64,000 bases of DNA, from contig NZ_KN050768.1 of assembly GCF_000745855.1 (NCBI RefSeq), forward strand, positions 52,546-116,545, written 5' to 3'. The stretch's first letter is position 1. Each line of letters opens with the position of its first letter. Both the position numbers and the translations under genes were made by a program. Source of the DNA: Xenophilus azovorans DSM 13620. Lineage in GTDB: Bacteria; Pseudomonadota; Gammaproteobacteria; Burkholderiales; Burkholderiaceae_C. This document shows, one piece after another, positions 9,803-18,117 of this stretch. The notes beneath the pieces were generated by a model. It had not been told where the DNA came from. It ran no database searches and worked only from the letters and a program-made list of their open reading frames with translations.

Positions 9803-10774
9803 ATGAAGACACTGAGCCGACGCGCCCTCGCGTCCGTGCTGATCGGCGCCGCCTCGCTCGCAGGCGCCGTCGCATCGCACGCCGCCTATCCCGAAAAGCC
9901 CATCCGGCTGGTCGTGCCGTTCCCGCCCGGCGGCGGCGTCGACGTGCTGGCCCGGCTCCTGGGAGAGAAGTTGTCGACGATGTGGGGACAGCCCGTCGTC
10001 ATCGACAACAAGCCGGGCGCGGACACGCAGATCGGCACGGCGGCGGTGGCCCAGTCCCCGCCCGACGGCTACACCATCGGACTGCTGACCTCGGCCTTCT
10101 CCATCAACAAGGCGCTGTACCCCAACCTGTCGTACGACGCTGCACGCGACTTCACGCCCATCACGGGCATCGCGCAGTCGCCGTTCTATCTCGTGGCCTG
10201 GCCGGGCCTCGACGCGAAGGACGTGCCGTCGCTGATCGCGCTGGCCAAGAAGAAGCCCGGGGCACTCAACTATTCGTCATCGGGCAGCGACGGCTTCCTG
10301 GCCGGCGAGCTGATGAAGAAGGCCGCGGGCATCGACGTGGTCCACGTCCGCTACAAGGGCACGCCCCCGTCGGTCATGGCGGTGATGTCGGGAGAGATCT
10401 CGTACTCGTTCTTCACGCTGCTGGGCATCAAGGCCCACGTCGATGCGGGCAAGCTGCGCGTGCTGGGCGTATCGACCGCGACGCGGTCCAAGGACATGCC
10501 ATCGGTCCCTCCCCTGGCCGAGGTCGGCGTGCCCGGCTACGACATGGCGGTGTGGTTCGGCGTCCTGGGGCCGCGCGATCTCCCGCCGGAGATCACGGCA
10601 CGGCTCAACGACGCACTGCAAAAGATCCTGGCCATGCCCGACGTGCGCCAGAAGATCGAAAGCCTGGGGGCCTCGCCCATGAAGCAGACGCCGGCGCAGT
10701 TCCGCGACTTCCTCGAAGCCGAATACGGCAAGTTCGGCGCCGTGGTCCGTGAGAACAAGCTGCGGCCCGAGTGA
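9803..10774 (+). CDS. Bug-type (TctC family) periplasmic solute receptor
   Basis: 323 residues. Signal peptide MKTLSRRALASVLIGAASLAGAVASHA is followed by AYPEKPIRLVVPFPPGGGVDVLARLL, DNKPGADTQIGTAAVAQSPPDGYTIG and VHVRYKGTPP, the family hallmarks. It shares DNKPGADTQIG with the Bug protein at 7828-8793, so the two are probably paralogues with related ligands. GGAG seven bases before the ATG is the ribosome site. It is transcribed away from the enzyme cassette but carries the same palindromic operator, so it is likely a co-regulated second receptor. It converges on the BMP receptor gene at 10853. Confidence 0.92.
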   Translation: MKTLSRRALASVLIGAASLAGAVASHAAYPEKPIRLVVPFPPGGGVDVLARLLGEKLSTMWGQPVVIDNKPGADTQIGTAAVAQSPPDGYTIGLLTSAFSINKALYPNLSYDAARDFTPITGIAQSPFYLVAWPGLDAKDVPSLIALAKKKPGALNYSSSGSDGFLAGELMKKAAGIDVVHVRYKGTPPSVMAVMSGEISYSFFTLLGIKAHVDAGKLRVLGVSTATRSKDMPSVPPLAEVGVPGYDMAVWFGVLGPRDLPPEITARLNDALQKILAMPDVRQKIESLGASPMKQTPAQFRDFLEAEYGKFGAVVRENKLRPE

Positions 10775-10807
10775 CGGCACCGCGAGCAAGAAGGCTGGCC
10801 ACGGCAG

Positions 10808-10833
10808 AAAAAAGGGCCGCTCGCGCGGCCCTT
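10808..10833 (-). terminator. Rho-independent terminator of the purine transport/xdh operon
   Basis: Perfect 9-bp stem AAGGGCCGC (10812-10820) and GCGGCCCTT (10825-10833) with a 4-base loop. On the minus strand it runs into six T (10813-10808). It lies 20 bases after the stop codon of the BMP receptor gene. There is no T-run on the plus strand, so it terminates leftward transcription only. Confidence 0.85.
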
Positions 10834-10852
10834 GTCACCTCGGCTGGAACGC

Positions 10853-12016
10853 TCAGTTCTTGCCCGGAACCTTGCCCTCCACGCCCTTGACGTAGAAGTT
10901 GATGCCGGTGAGGAACTTGTCGTCGGCCACGGCGCCGGCGGCGACCAGTTCCTGGCCGTCCTGGCCGAGGATGGGGCCCTTCCAGATCTGGTAGGTGCCT
11001 TCCTTCAGGCCCTTCTTGACCTCTTCCACCTTGGCCTTGGTCTCGGCCGGCACGTCCTCGGCGATGGAGACCATGTCGATCGCGCCTTCCTTCACGCCCC
11101 ACCAGGTCTGGCCGGTGGTCCAGGTGCCGTCCAGCACGTCCTTGGTGGCCTTGATGTAGTACGGCGCCCAGTTGATGACGGCCGAGCCCAGGTGCGCCTT
11201 GGGGCCGTAGGCGGTCATGTCGGAGTCCCAGCCGAAGGCGCGCTTGCCCTTTTCCTGCGCGGTCTTGAGCACGGCCGGCGAGTCGGTGTTCTGGAACAGC
11301 ACGTCGGCGCCGCCGTTGATCAGCGCGGTGGCAGCCTCGGTCTCCTTCGGCGGGCTGAACCACTCGTTGACCCACACCACGCTGGTGGTGATCTTCGGGT
11401 TCACCGACTGCGCGCCCAGCGTGAAGCTGTTGATGTTGCGCAGCACCTCGGGGATCGGCACCGAGCCCACCACGCCCAGCTTGTTCGACTTGGTCATGGC
11501 GCCGGCGATGATGCCGGCCATGTACGCGCCCTCGTAGGTGCGGCTGTCGTAGGTGCGCATGTTCTCGGCCGTCTTGTAGCCGGTCGCATGCTCGAACTTC
11601 ACTTCCTTGGCGTCGTTGGCCACCTTGAGCATCGGCTCCATGTAGCCGAAGGTGGTGCCGAACACCAGCTTCTTGCCCTGGCCCACGAAGTCGCGGAACA
11701 CGCGCTCGGCATCGGCCGACTCGGGCACGCTCTCGACGAAGGTGGTCTTGATCTTGTCGCCGAACTCCTTCTCCAGCGCCTGGCGGGCCTGGTCGTGGGC
11801 GAAGGTCCAGCCGCCGTCGCCGACGGGGCCGACGTAGGCGAAGGCGATCTCCAGCGGTGCCGCCGGGGCCGGGGCTGCGGCGGTGGGGGCCGGCGCCGCG
11901 GGCGCGGCCGCGGGAGCCGCCGCTTCTTCCTTCTGGCCGCAGGCCACGAGGGCCGCCGTGGCGGCGGCCGTCATGGCGGCCATCTTGAGCAGCGAACGCT
12001 TGTTCAGGTCGGTCAT
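10853..12016 (-). CDS. BMP-family lipoprotein, purine/nucleoside ABC transporter receptor
   Basis: 387 residues. A signal sequence ends in the lipobox LVAC with Cys26 as the lipidated residue; an Ala/Pro-rich linker (about residues 30-54) then leads to the BMP/PnrA domain (LEIAFAYVGPVGDGGWTFAHDQARQ, FGTTFGYMEPMLKVANDAKEVKFEHATGYK, VLFQNTDSPAVLKTAQEKGKRAFGWDSDM). Family members bind purine nucleosides or bases for ABC import. It is the last gene of a leftward run with two permeases and an ATPase just upstream, and it ends in a strong terminator. Neighbouring xanthine dehydrogenase and NCS2 genes support a purine ligand. Confidence 0.9.
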   Translation of the reverse strand: MTDLNKRSLLKMAAMTAAATAALVACGQKEEAAAPAAAPAAPAPTAAAPAPAAPLEIAFAYVGPVGDGGWTFAHDQARQALEKEFGDKIKTTFVESVPESADAERVFRDFVGQGKKLVFGTTFGYMEPMLKVANDAKEVKFEHATGYKTAENMRTYDSRTYEGAYMAGIIAGAMTKSNKLGVVGSVPIPEVLRNINSFTLGAQSVNPKITTSVVWVNEWFSPPKETEAATALINGGADVLFQNTDSPAVLKTAQEKGKRAFGWDSDMTAYGPKAHLGSAVINWAPYYIKATKDVLDGTWTTGQTWWGVKEGAIDMVSIAEDVPAETKAKVEEVKKGLKEGTYQIWKGPILGQDGQELVAAGAVADDKFLTGINFYVKGVEGKVPGKN

Positions 12017-12065
12017 GGAGATAGATCCTTGCGAGGAAGGCGTTGTGGAAAAGGGAAAAGACGCA

Positions 12066-12986
12066 TTATGAGCCGGGGTGGAACGGCCTCCCGATGGAAG
12101 CCGGCATGTTCGCGCGGATGAAAGCCGGGTTGCGCGAGATCAGCGCCAGCACCACGATGGTGGCGACGTACGGCATCATCGACAGGAACTGGCTCGGCAC
12201 GTGCACGCCCTGGCTCTGCAGGTGGAAGCCCAGTTGCGTCACGCCGCCGAAGAGGTAGGCGCCCAGCAGCACGCGCAGCGGCCGCCAGGTCGCGAAGGTG
12301 GTCAGCGCCAGCGCGATCCAGCCGCGGCCGGCCACCATGTTCTCCACCCACAGGCCCGTGTACACCACCGACAGGTAGGCCCCGGCCAGCCCGCACAGCG
12401 CCCCGCCGGCCACCACCGCCATCAGCCGGATGCGCCGCACCGGGTAGCCCAGTGCGTGCGCCGACTCGGGCGACTCGCCCACCGAGCGCAGCACCAGCCC
12501 GGCGCGCGTGCGGTAGAGGAACCAGATCAGCGCGAAGGTGAGCAGCACCGCGACGTACACCAGCGGGTGATGGCGGAACAGCGCCGGCCCGACGAAGGGG
12601 ATGTCGCCCAGCACGGGGACGGACATGCCCAAGCCCCCCGGCGCCCGCGCCTGCACGTAGTTGATGCCGACGAAGGCCGAGAAGCCCACGCCGAACAGCG
12701 ACAGCGCCAGCCCGGTGGCGTACTGGTTGGTGTTGAGCCAGATCGCCAGCACGCCGAACACTGCCGCCAGCGCCGCGCCGGCCGCCATGCCGGCCAGGAA
12801 GCCCAGCCAGGCGTTGTGGGTGTGGACGTAGGCCGCGAAGCCGGCGATGGCGGCGCACAGCATCATGCCCTCTGCGCCCAGGTTGACGACGCCGGCCTTC
12901 TCGTTGATCAGGAGGCCGAGCGAGGCGATCGCCAGCACGGTGCCGGCGCTGAGCATGGCGCCCAGCAGGAGTGCGTAGCTTTCCAT
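12066..12986 (-). CDS. ABC transporter permease, purine/nucleoside type (second permease)
   Basis: 306 residues, about eight hydrophobic segments, beginning MESYALLLGAMLSAGTVLAIASLGLLINEKAGVVNLGAEGMML. The NLGAEGMM motif and the VGESPESAHALGYPVRRIRLMAVVAGGALCGLAGAYLS cytoplasmic loop are typical of branched-chain/nucleoside-type permeases (BPD_transp_2 family, YufQ-like). The ATG at 12986 has AGGAGG seven bases upstream and lies two bases after the first permease gene. It should form the membrane channel with the 12989-14131 product and pair with the ATPase at 14118. Confidence 0.9.
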   Translation of the reverse strand: MESYALLLGAMLSAGTVLAIASLGLLINEKAGVVNLGAEGMMLCAAIAGFAAYVHTHNAWLGFLAGMAAGAALAAVFGVLAIWLNTNQYATGLALSLFGVGFSAFVGINYVQARAPGGLGMSVPVLGDIPFVGPALFRHHPLVYVAVLLTFALIWFLYRTRAGLVLRSVGESPESAHALGYPVRRIRLMAVVAGGALCGLAGAYLSVVYTGLWVENMVAGRGWIALALTTFATWRPLRVLLGAYLFGGVTQLGFHLQSQGVHVPSQFLSMMPYVATIVVLALISRNPAFIRANMPASIGRPFHPGS

Positions 12987-12988
12987 CG

Positions 12989-14131
12989 TCAGGCCTCCTT
13001 CGCTGCTTGAGCGGCCACTTCGGGCGTCGAGGCCTGCAGCGAGGCCGTGCCCGCCGCGGGCGCCGCCGGCGCCGCGCCCTGCTTCAGGCGCAGCCGGTAC
13101 GCCACCAGCGTGTCGCAGGCCAGCAGCGTGAACAGCAGCAGCCCCTGGAACACGGCCGTGAGCGACTTGGGCAGCCCCAGGCGCGACTGCGCCAGTTCGC
13201 CGCCGATGTAGAACATGCTCATCAGGATGGCCGAGAACACCATGCCCACCGGATGCAGCCGGCCGACGAAGGCCACGATGATGGCCGCGAAGCCATAGCC
13301 GGCCGGCACGTGCGGCGTGAGCTGGCCGAGCGGCCCCGCCACCTCGAGCGCGCCGGCCAGGCCGGCCGCCGCGCCGGAGGTCAGCAGCGCGATCCACACC
13401 GCGCGCCGGGCCGAGAAGCCGGCATAGCGCGCCGCCGCCGGCGCCAGCCCGCCCACCTGCTGCGCGAAGCCCAGCCGCGTGCGGAACAGGAACACCCACA
13501 GCGCCGCCACGCCCACCAGCGCGATGACCACGCCGATGGTCACGCGCGAGCCCTTCATCAGCCGCGGGATCTGCGTCACCGCGTCGAAGGTCTTGGTCTG
13601 CGGGAAGTTGTAGCCCATCGGGTCCTTCCAGGGCCCGCCCACCAGCCACAGCAGCAGCAGCGTGGCCACGTAGACGAGCATCAGGCTGGTGAGGATCTCG
13701 TTGGCGTTGCACGCATCGCGCAGCCAGGCCACGATGGCCGCCCACAGCATGCCGCCCAGCACGCCGGCCAGCAGGATGAGGGGCACGATCCACTGGCCCG
13801 TGCCCTTGTCCGCCAGCAGCGCGACGCCGCCGCCGGCGATGGCGCCCAGGATGAACTGGCCCTCGGCGCCGATGTTCCAGAGGTTGGAGCGGAAGCACAC
13901 CGCCAGCCCGAGCGCGATGATCAGCAGGGGCGTGGCCTTGACCATCAGCTCGCCGATGGCGTAGCTGCTGCGGATCGGCTCCCAGAAGAAGACCTGCAGC
14001 CCGCGCACCGGGTCCTTGCCCAGCAGGGCGAACAGGACGACGCCGATGACGACGGTGACCAGTAGCGCCAGGATCGGCGATCCGTAGCTCCAGAAGCGCG
14101 ACAGCTGCGGCCGCAGTTCAAGCCTGAGCAT
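12989..14131 (-). CDS. ABC transporter permease, purine/nucleoside type (first permease)
   Basis: 380 residues with multiple membrane segments and the marker NLWNIGAEGQFILGAIAGG, plus NEILTSLMLVYVATLLLLWLVGGPWKDP, matching YufP-type permeases of BMP-dependent ABC importers. The C-terminus has a non-conserved Ala-rich tail (about residues 350-380). Its start overlaps the end of the ATPase gene by 14 bases, which implies translational coupling. It functions with the second permease and the ATPase to import purines or nucleosides. Confidence 0.9.
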   Translation of the reverse strand: MLRLELRPQLSRFWSYGSPILALLVTVVIGVVLFALLGKDPVRGLQVFFWEPIRSSYAIGELMVKATPLLIIALGLAVCFRSNLWNIGAEGQFILGAIAGGGVALLADKGTGQWIVPLILLAGVLGGMLWAAIVAWLRDACNANEILTSLMLVYVATLLLLWLVGGPWKDPMGYNFPQTKTFDAVTQIPRLMKGSRVTIGVVIALVGVAALWVFLFRTRLGFAQQVGGLAPAAARYAGFSARRAVWIALLTSGAAAGLAGALEVAGPLGQLTPHVPAGYGFAAIIVAFVGRLHPVGMVFSAILMSMFYIGGELAQSRLGLPKSLTAVFQGLLLFTLLACDTLVAYRLRLKQGAAPAAPAAGTASLQASTPEVAAQAAKEA

Positions 14132-15668
14132 GGGCGCCCTCCTCCATGTTTTTCTCGTTGCGGCGCGCGGCGCCCTCCCACAGCCCGCTCATCCACTCGC
14201 CGATCTGCGGCACGGTGGCGGCGGAGCGGTCGATGGAAGGCGACAGCCGCCCCTTGGCGATGACGTGCAGCCGGTCGCTGATCTCGAACAGCTCGTCCAG
14301 CTCCTCGCTGACCACCAGCACCGCGCAGCCGGCGTCGCGCAGCGCCAGGATCTCGGCCCGGATCAGCGCCGCCGCCCCCACGTCCACGCCCCAGGTGGGC
14401 TGGGAGACGATGAACAGCTTCGGCCCGGCGTCGATCTCGCGCCCGACGATGTACTTCTGCAGGTTGCCGCCCGAGAGCGACTTGGCCGCCGCGTTCGGCC
14501 CGCCGGCCTTGACCTTGAAGCGCTCGATGATGGCCTCGGCCTGCCGCTGCATCCGGCCGGTGCGCAGCCAGCCGCCCGCGCCCACCGCGTCGTCGCGGGT
14601 GAGCAGCAGGTTGTGCGCCAGGCCCAGCGTGGGCACCGCGCCGCGGCCCAGCCGCTCCTCCGGCACGAAATGCAGGCCCAGCCGGCGCCGCGCGCGCGGC
14701 CGCAGGCGCCCGGCCGGCCGGCCGAAGACCTCCACCATGCCCGGCGCGGCCCGCACGTCCTCGCCCGACAGAGCGTAGAGCAGTTCCTTCTGGCCGTTGC
14801 CGGAGACGCCGGCCACGCCCACCACCTCGCCGGCGCGCACCTCGAAGGAGATGTCCTCCAGGTCCACGCCGAACTGGTCCTCGCGCGGCAGGGCCAGCGC
14901 CTGCACCCGCAGCGCGACCCCGCCCACGTTCGACGGCCGGTGCGTGAGCGGCGGCGGCTCGGCGCCGATCATCAGGCGCGACAGCGACTCGTTGCTCTCC
15001 TGCCGCGGGTCGCACACGCCGGTGACCTTGCCGCCGCGCAGCACCGTGCAGGCGGTGCACAGCTCGCGGATCTCGTGCAGCTTGTGGCTGATGTAGAGGA
15101 TGGAGCAGCCCTCGGACGCCAGCTTCTTCAGCACCACGAACAGGCGCTGCACCGCCTGCGGCGTCAGCACCGAGGTGGGCTCGTCCAGGATCAGCAGCTT
15201 CGGCTCGGTCAGCAGCGCGCGGATGATCTCCACCCGCTGCATCTCGCCCACCGACAGCGTGTGGACGGGGCGCTGCGGGTCGATCTCCAGGCCGTACTCG
15301 CCGGCCTTGGCGACGATGCGGCGCGTCACCTCGGCCAGCGGCAGGCTCTTGTCCAGCCCCAGCCACACGTTCTCGGCCACGGTCAGGGTGTCGAACAGGC
15401 TGAAGTGCTGGAACACCATCGCGATGCCCAGCGCCCTCGCCTCCTGCGGGTTGCGCACTGTGACCGGCCGGCCGTCGAAGGCGATGCTGCCCTCGTCCGG
15501 CTTGACCGATCCGTAGATGATCTTCATCAGCGTGGACTTGCCGGCGCCGTTCTCGCCGAGCACGGCGTGGGTCTCGCCGGGCTGGACCGTGAGCGAGACA
15601 CCGCTGTTCGCCACCACGGAGGGGTAGCGCTTGGTGATGCCCGCGAGCTGGAGTCTGGGGGGGGACAT
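14118..15668 (-). CDS. ABC transporter ATP-binding protein with two ATPase domains
   Basis: 516 residues holding two fused nucleotide-binding domains, as in YufO/sugar-type importers. Domain 1 shows Walker A GENGAGKST (about residue 38), the signature LSVGEMQRVEIIRALLTEPKLLILDEPTSVLTP; domain 2 shows VSGNGQKELLYALSGED and the degenerate signature LSGGNLQKYIVGREIDAGPKLFIVSQPTWGVD. It powers the permeases encoded immediately downstream. It starts at the ATG at 15668, 73 bases after the NCS2 permease gene, and belongs to the same leftward run. Confidence 0.93.
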   Translation of the reverse strand: MSPPRLQLAGITKRYPSVVANSGVSLTVQPGETHAVLGENGAGKSTLMKIIYGSVKPDEGSIAFDGRPVTVRNPQEARALGIAMVFQHFSLFDTLTVAENVWLGLDKSLPLAEVTRRIVAKAGEYGLEIDPQRPVHTLSVGEMQRVEIIRALLTEPKLLILDEPTSVLTPQAVQRLFVVLKKLASEGCSILYISHKLHEIRELCTACTVLRGGKVTGVCDPRQESNESLSRLMIGAEPPPLTHRPSNVGGVALRVQALALPREDQFGVDLEDISFEVRAGEVVGVAGVSGNGQKELLYALSGEDVRAAPGMVEVFGRPAGRLRPRARRRLGLHFVPEERLGRGAVPTLGLAHNLLLTRDDAVGAGGWLRTGRMQRQAEAIIERFKVKAGGPNAAAKSLSGGNLQKYIVGREIDAGPKLFIVSQPTWGVDVGAAALIRAEILALRDAGCAVLVVSEELDELFEISDRLHVIAKGRLSPSIDRSAATVPQIGEWMSGLWEGAARRNEKNMEEGAHAQA

Positions 15669-15741
15669 GGTCAGGTGGCCTTCGGTCGTCGCTCTTGTCG
15701 GTTTTCGGGAAAAGTGTCGAATCCTAGTGCCCCTGGCCGGT

Positions 15742-17043
15742 TCAGCCCCCGGGCAGCCAGATGAACTTGAACAGGAACACGCCGCCGATCACCCACACCA
15801 TCCAGTGCACCTGGCGCACCTGGCCGGTGAACAGCTTGAGCACCGCATAGGTGATGAAGCCGAAGGCCAGGCCGTTGGCGATGGAGTAGGTGAAGGGCAT
15901 GGCCAGCGCCGTGACGGCGGCCGGCACCACCTCGGTAGTCTCGTTCCAGTCCAGTTCGGTCAGTTCCCTCAGCATCAAACATGCCACGAAGAACAGCGCG
16001 GGCGCGGTGGCGTAGGCCGGCACCACGCCGGCCAGCGGCGCGATGAACAGGCACGCCAGGAACAGCACCGCCACCGTCAGCGCCGTCAGGCCCGTGCGGC
16101 CGCCGGCCTGCACGCCGGCGGCGCTCTCCACGTAGGCGGTGGTGCTGGAGGTGCCCAGCAGCGAGCCGGCGAAGATGGCGGCCGAGTCGGCCAGCAGCGA
16201 CTTGTTCAGCCGGTCCATCTTGCCCGGCACCAGCAGGCCCGCGCGCTTGGCCACGCCCATCAGCGTGCCGGTGGCGTCGAACAGCTCGACCAGGAAGAAC
16301 ACCAGGATCACGTTCAGGATGCCGCCCGCCAGCGCCGCCTTGATGTCCAGCTGCAGGAAGGTGGGCGCGATGGACGGCGGTGCCGAGAAGATGCCCCGGA
16401 ACTCGTTGCCGGCGAAGAAGAAGCTGGCGATGGTGACGGCCACGATGCCGATGAGGATGGCGCCGGGCACCTTGAGCCGGTCCAGCACCACGATCAGGAA
16501 GAAGCCCAGCACCGCCAGCACGGCCTGCGGCGTGTGCAGGTCGCCCAGCGTGACGTAGGTGGCCTTGGAGGGCGCGACGATGCCGGCGCTCTTGAGCGCG
16601 ATCAGCGCCAGGAACAGCCCGATGCCCACCGTGATGGCGTAGCGCAGCGAGTGCGGGATGCCGCGGATGATCAGCTCGCGCAGCTTGAAGATGGTGACCA
16701 AGAGGAACAGGCACCCCGAGACGAAGACCGCCCCCAGCGCCGCCTGCCAGGTGAAGCCCATGTGCAGCACCACCACGTAGGCGAAGTAGGCGTTCAGCCC
16801 CATGCCCGGCGCCAGCGCGATCGGGTAGTTGGCGTAGAAGGCCATGATCATCGTGCCCAGCGCCGCGATCAGGCAGGTGGCGACGAAGACCGAGTCCTTC
16901 GGCATGCCCGCGTCGCCCAGGATCGAGGGGTTGACGAAGATGATGTAGGCCATCGTCAGGAAGGTGGTCAGGCCCGCCACCACCTCGGTGCGCACGGTGG
17001 TGCCGTGTTCCTGCAGCTTGAACACGCGTTCGGTCCAGTTCAT
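15742..17043 (-). CDS. AzgA/PbuG-type purine permease (NCS2 superfamily)
   Basis: 433 residues, highly hydrophobic, with an N-terminal TEVVAGLTTFLTMAYIIFVNPSIL, the PGMGLNAYFAY motif, and ELFDATGTLMGVAKRAGLL and LGTSSTTAYVESAAGVQAGGRTGLTA, all hallmarks of the AzgA/PbuG group that carries adenine, guanine and hypoxanthine with protons. It complements the ABC importer, so this operon carries two uptake routes for purines. It lies 46 bases downstream of the LysR gene and 73 bases upstream of the ATPase gene. A CAAGGAGACAACCAG stretch supplies the ribosome site. Confidence 0.92.
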   Translation of the reverse strand: MNWTERVFKLQEHGTTVRTEVVAGLTTFLTMAYIIFVNPSILGDAGMPKDSVFVATCLIAALGTMIMAFYANYPIALAPGMGLNAYFAYVVVLHMGFTWQAALGAVFVSGCLFLLVTIFKLRELIIRGIPHSLRYAITVGIGLFLALIALKSAGIVAPSKATYVTLGDLHTPQAVLAVLGFFLIVVLDRLKVPGAILIGIVAVTIASFFFAGNEFRGIFSAPPSIAPTFLQLDIKAALAGGILNVILVFFLVELFDATGTLMGVAKRAGLLVPGKMDRLNKSLLADSAAIFAGSLLGTSSTTAYVESAAGVQAGGRTGLTALTVAVLFLACLFIAPLAGVVPAYATAPALFFVACLMLRELTELDWNETTEVVPAAVTALAMPFTYSIANGLAFGFITYAVLKLFTGQVRQVHWMVWVIGGVFLFKFIWLPGG

Positions 17044-17089
17044 CTGGTTGTCTCCTTGGTTTGTCGTGTTGTGTAGGGGAATCGGGGAC

Positions 17090-18031
17090 TCAGGCCGGCG
17101 GCGGCTGCTGCAGCGAGGCCGCCACGCGCTTGACCTGTTCGCGCAGCCACTGGGCGGCGCTGGAGGAATGGGTGCGCTCGTGCCAGAGCTGGTAATAGAG
17201 CAGCCGCGGCAGCGTGGCCGGGCAGTCGAGGATGCGCAGCGGCAGCCGCTGGGCGTAGCGCTCGCAGAACTGGCGCCCGGTGGTCAGCACCAGCAGGCTG
17301 GAGGCCACCATGTCGGGCATCAGCCCGAAGTGCGCGCAGCGCACCGCGATGTTGCGCTGGCGGCCCAGCGCATCGAGCAGCTGGTCGATGATGCCGCGCG
17401 CACCCGGGTGGGTGGGCGTGGGCGCGATGTGCTCGGCCTCCAGCCAGGTGTCCAGGTCCCAGCCGCGGCGCACGGCCGGGTGCTCGGCGCTGACCATCGA
17501 CACCACCTCGTCGCCGAACAGGCGCGCCATGTGCAGATCTTCCGGCGGCTTGAGCCAGTTGCCGATGACCAGGTCGATCTCGCCATTGGCCAGGTGCGCG
17601 TGGTAGTCGCCGTCGGACGACAGCGGATGGATCTCGATGCGCACCAGGGGCGCCTGCGCCTTCACCTGCGTGACCACGGCGGGCAGGAAGGTCGGGTCCA
17701 GGTAGTCGCTGGCGGCGATGCGGAAGGTGGTGCCCGCCGTCTGCGGGTCGAAGCCGCGCGCGTCGGAAAACAGCATCTCGGCCGCGCGCAGGATGCTGGC
17801 CGCCGGCTCGATCATGCGCAGGCCGGCGTCGGTGGGCACCATGCCGGAGCCCGAGCGCACCAGCAGCGGGTCGCCGGCCAGCTCGCGCAGGCGCTTGAGC
17901 GCGGCCGACACCGCCGGCTGGTACATGCCCAGGCGGATGGCGGCGCGCGAGACGCTGCGGTCGGTCAGCACGGTGTGCAGCACGCGGATGAGATGAAGAT
18001 CGATCTTGTCGAACAGCGCCTGGTCTCTCAT
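17090..18031 (-). CDS. LysR-family regulator within the xdh/purine transport run
   Basis: 313 residues. The N-terminal helix-turn-helix reads HLIRVLHTVLTDRSVSRAAIRLGMYQPAVSAALKRLRELAGDPLLVRS, followed by a LysR substrate domain. It is NodD/PcaQ-like in general layout but I cannot name the orthologue. It is unusual in being embedded in the operon, between xdhB and the NCS2 permease on the same strand, rather than divergent, so it would be co-expressed with its presumed targets. A GTG two codons upstream (18037) is an alternative start. Its ligand is plausibly a purine or urate; this is inferred from position only. Confidence 0.87.
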   Translation of the reverse strand: MRDQALFDKIDLHLIRVLHTVLTDRSVSRAAIRLGMYQPAVSAALKRLRELAGDPLLVRSGSGMVPTDAGLRMIEPAASILRAAEMLFSDARGFDPQTAGTTFRIAASDYLDPTFLPAVVTQVKAQAPLVRIEIHPLSSDGDYHAHLANGEIDLVIGNWLKPPEDLHMARLFGDEVVSMVSAEHPAVRRGWDLDTWLEAEHIAPTPTHPGARGIIDQLLDALGRQRNIAVRCAHFGLMPDMVASSLLVLTTGRQFCERYAQRLPLRILDCPATLPRLLYYQLWHERTHSSSAAQWLREQVKRVAASLQQPPPA

Positions 18032-18117
18032 GGCCACACCCGCCTATCGTGAAAGGATGGGCACGGTTATAGCGTGCAGGCCGTCTTGCAGGCCCGCGCG
18101 AGAGGCGCCGGGGAACA

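Noticed and set aside
10808..10833. Bidirectional terminator serving the Bug gene at 9803 as well
   Set aside because: Only the minus strand has a T-tract after the hairpin; on the plus strand GTCACC follows.
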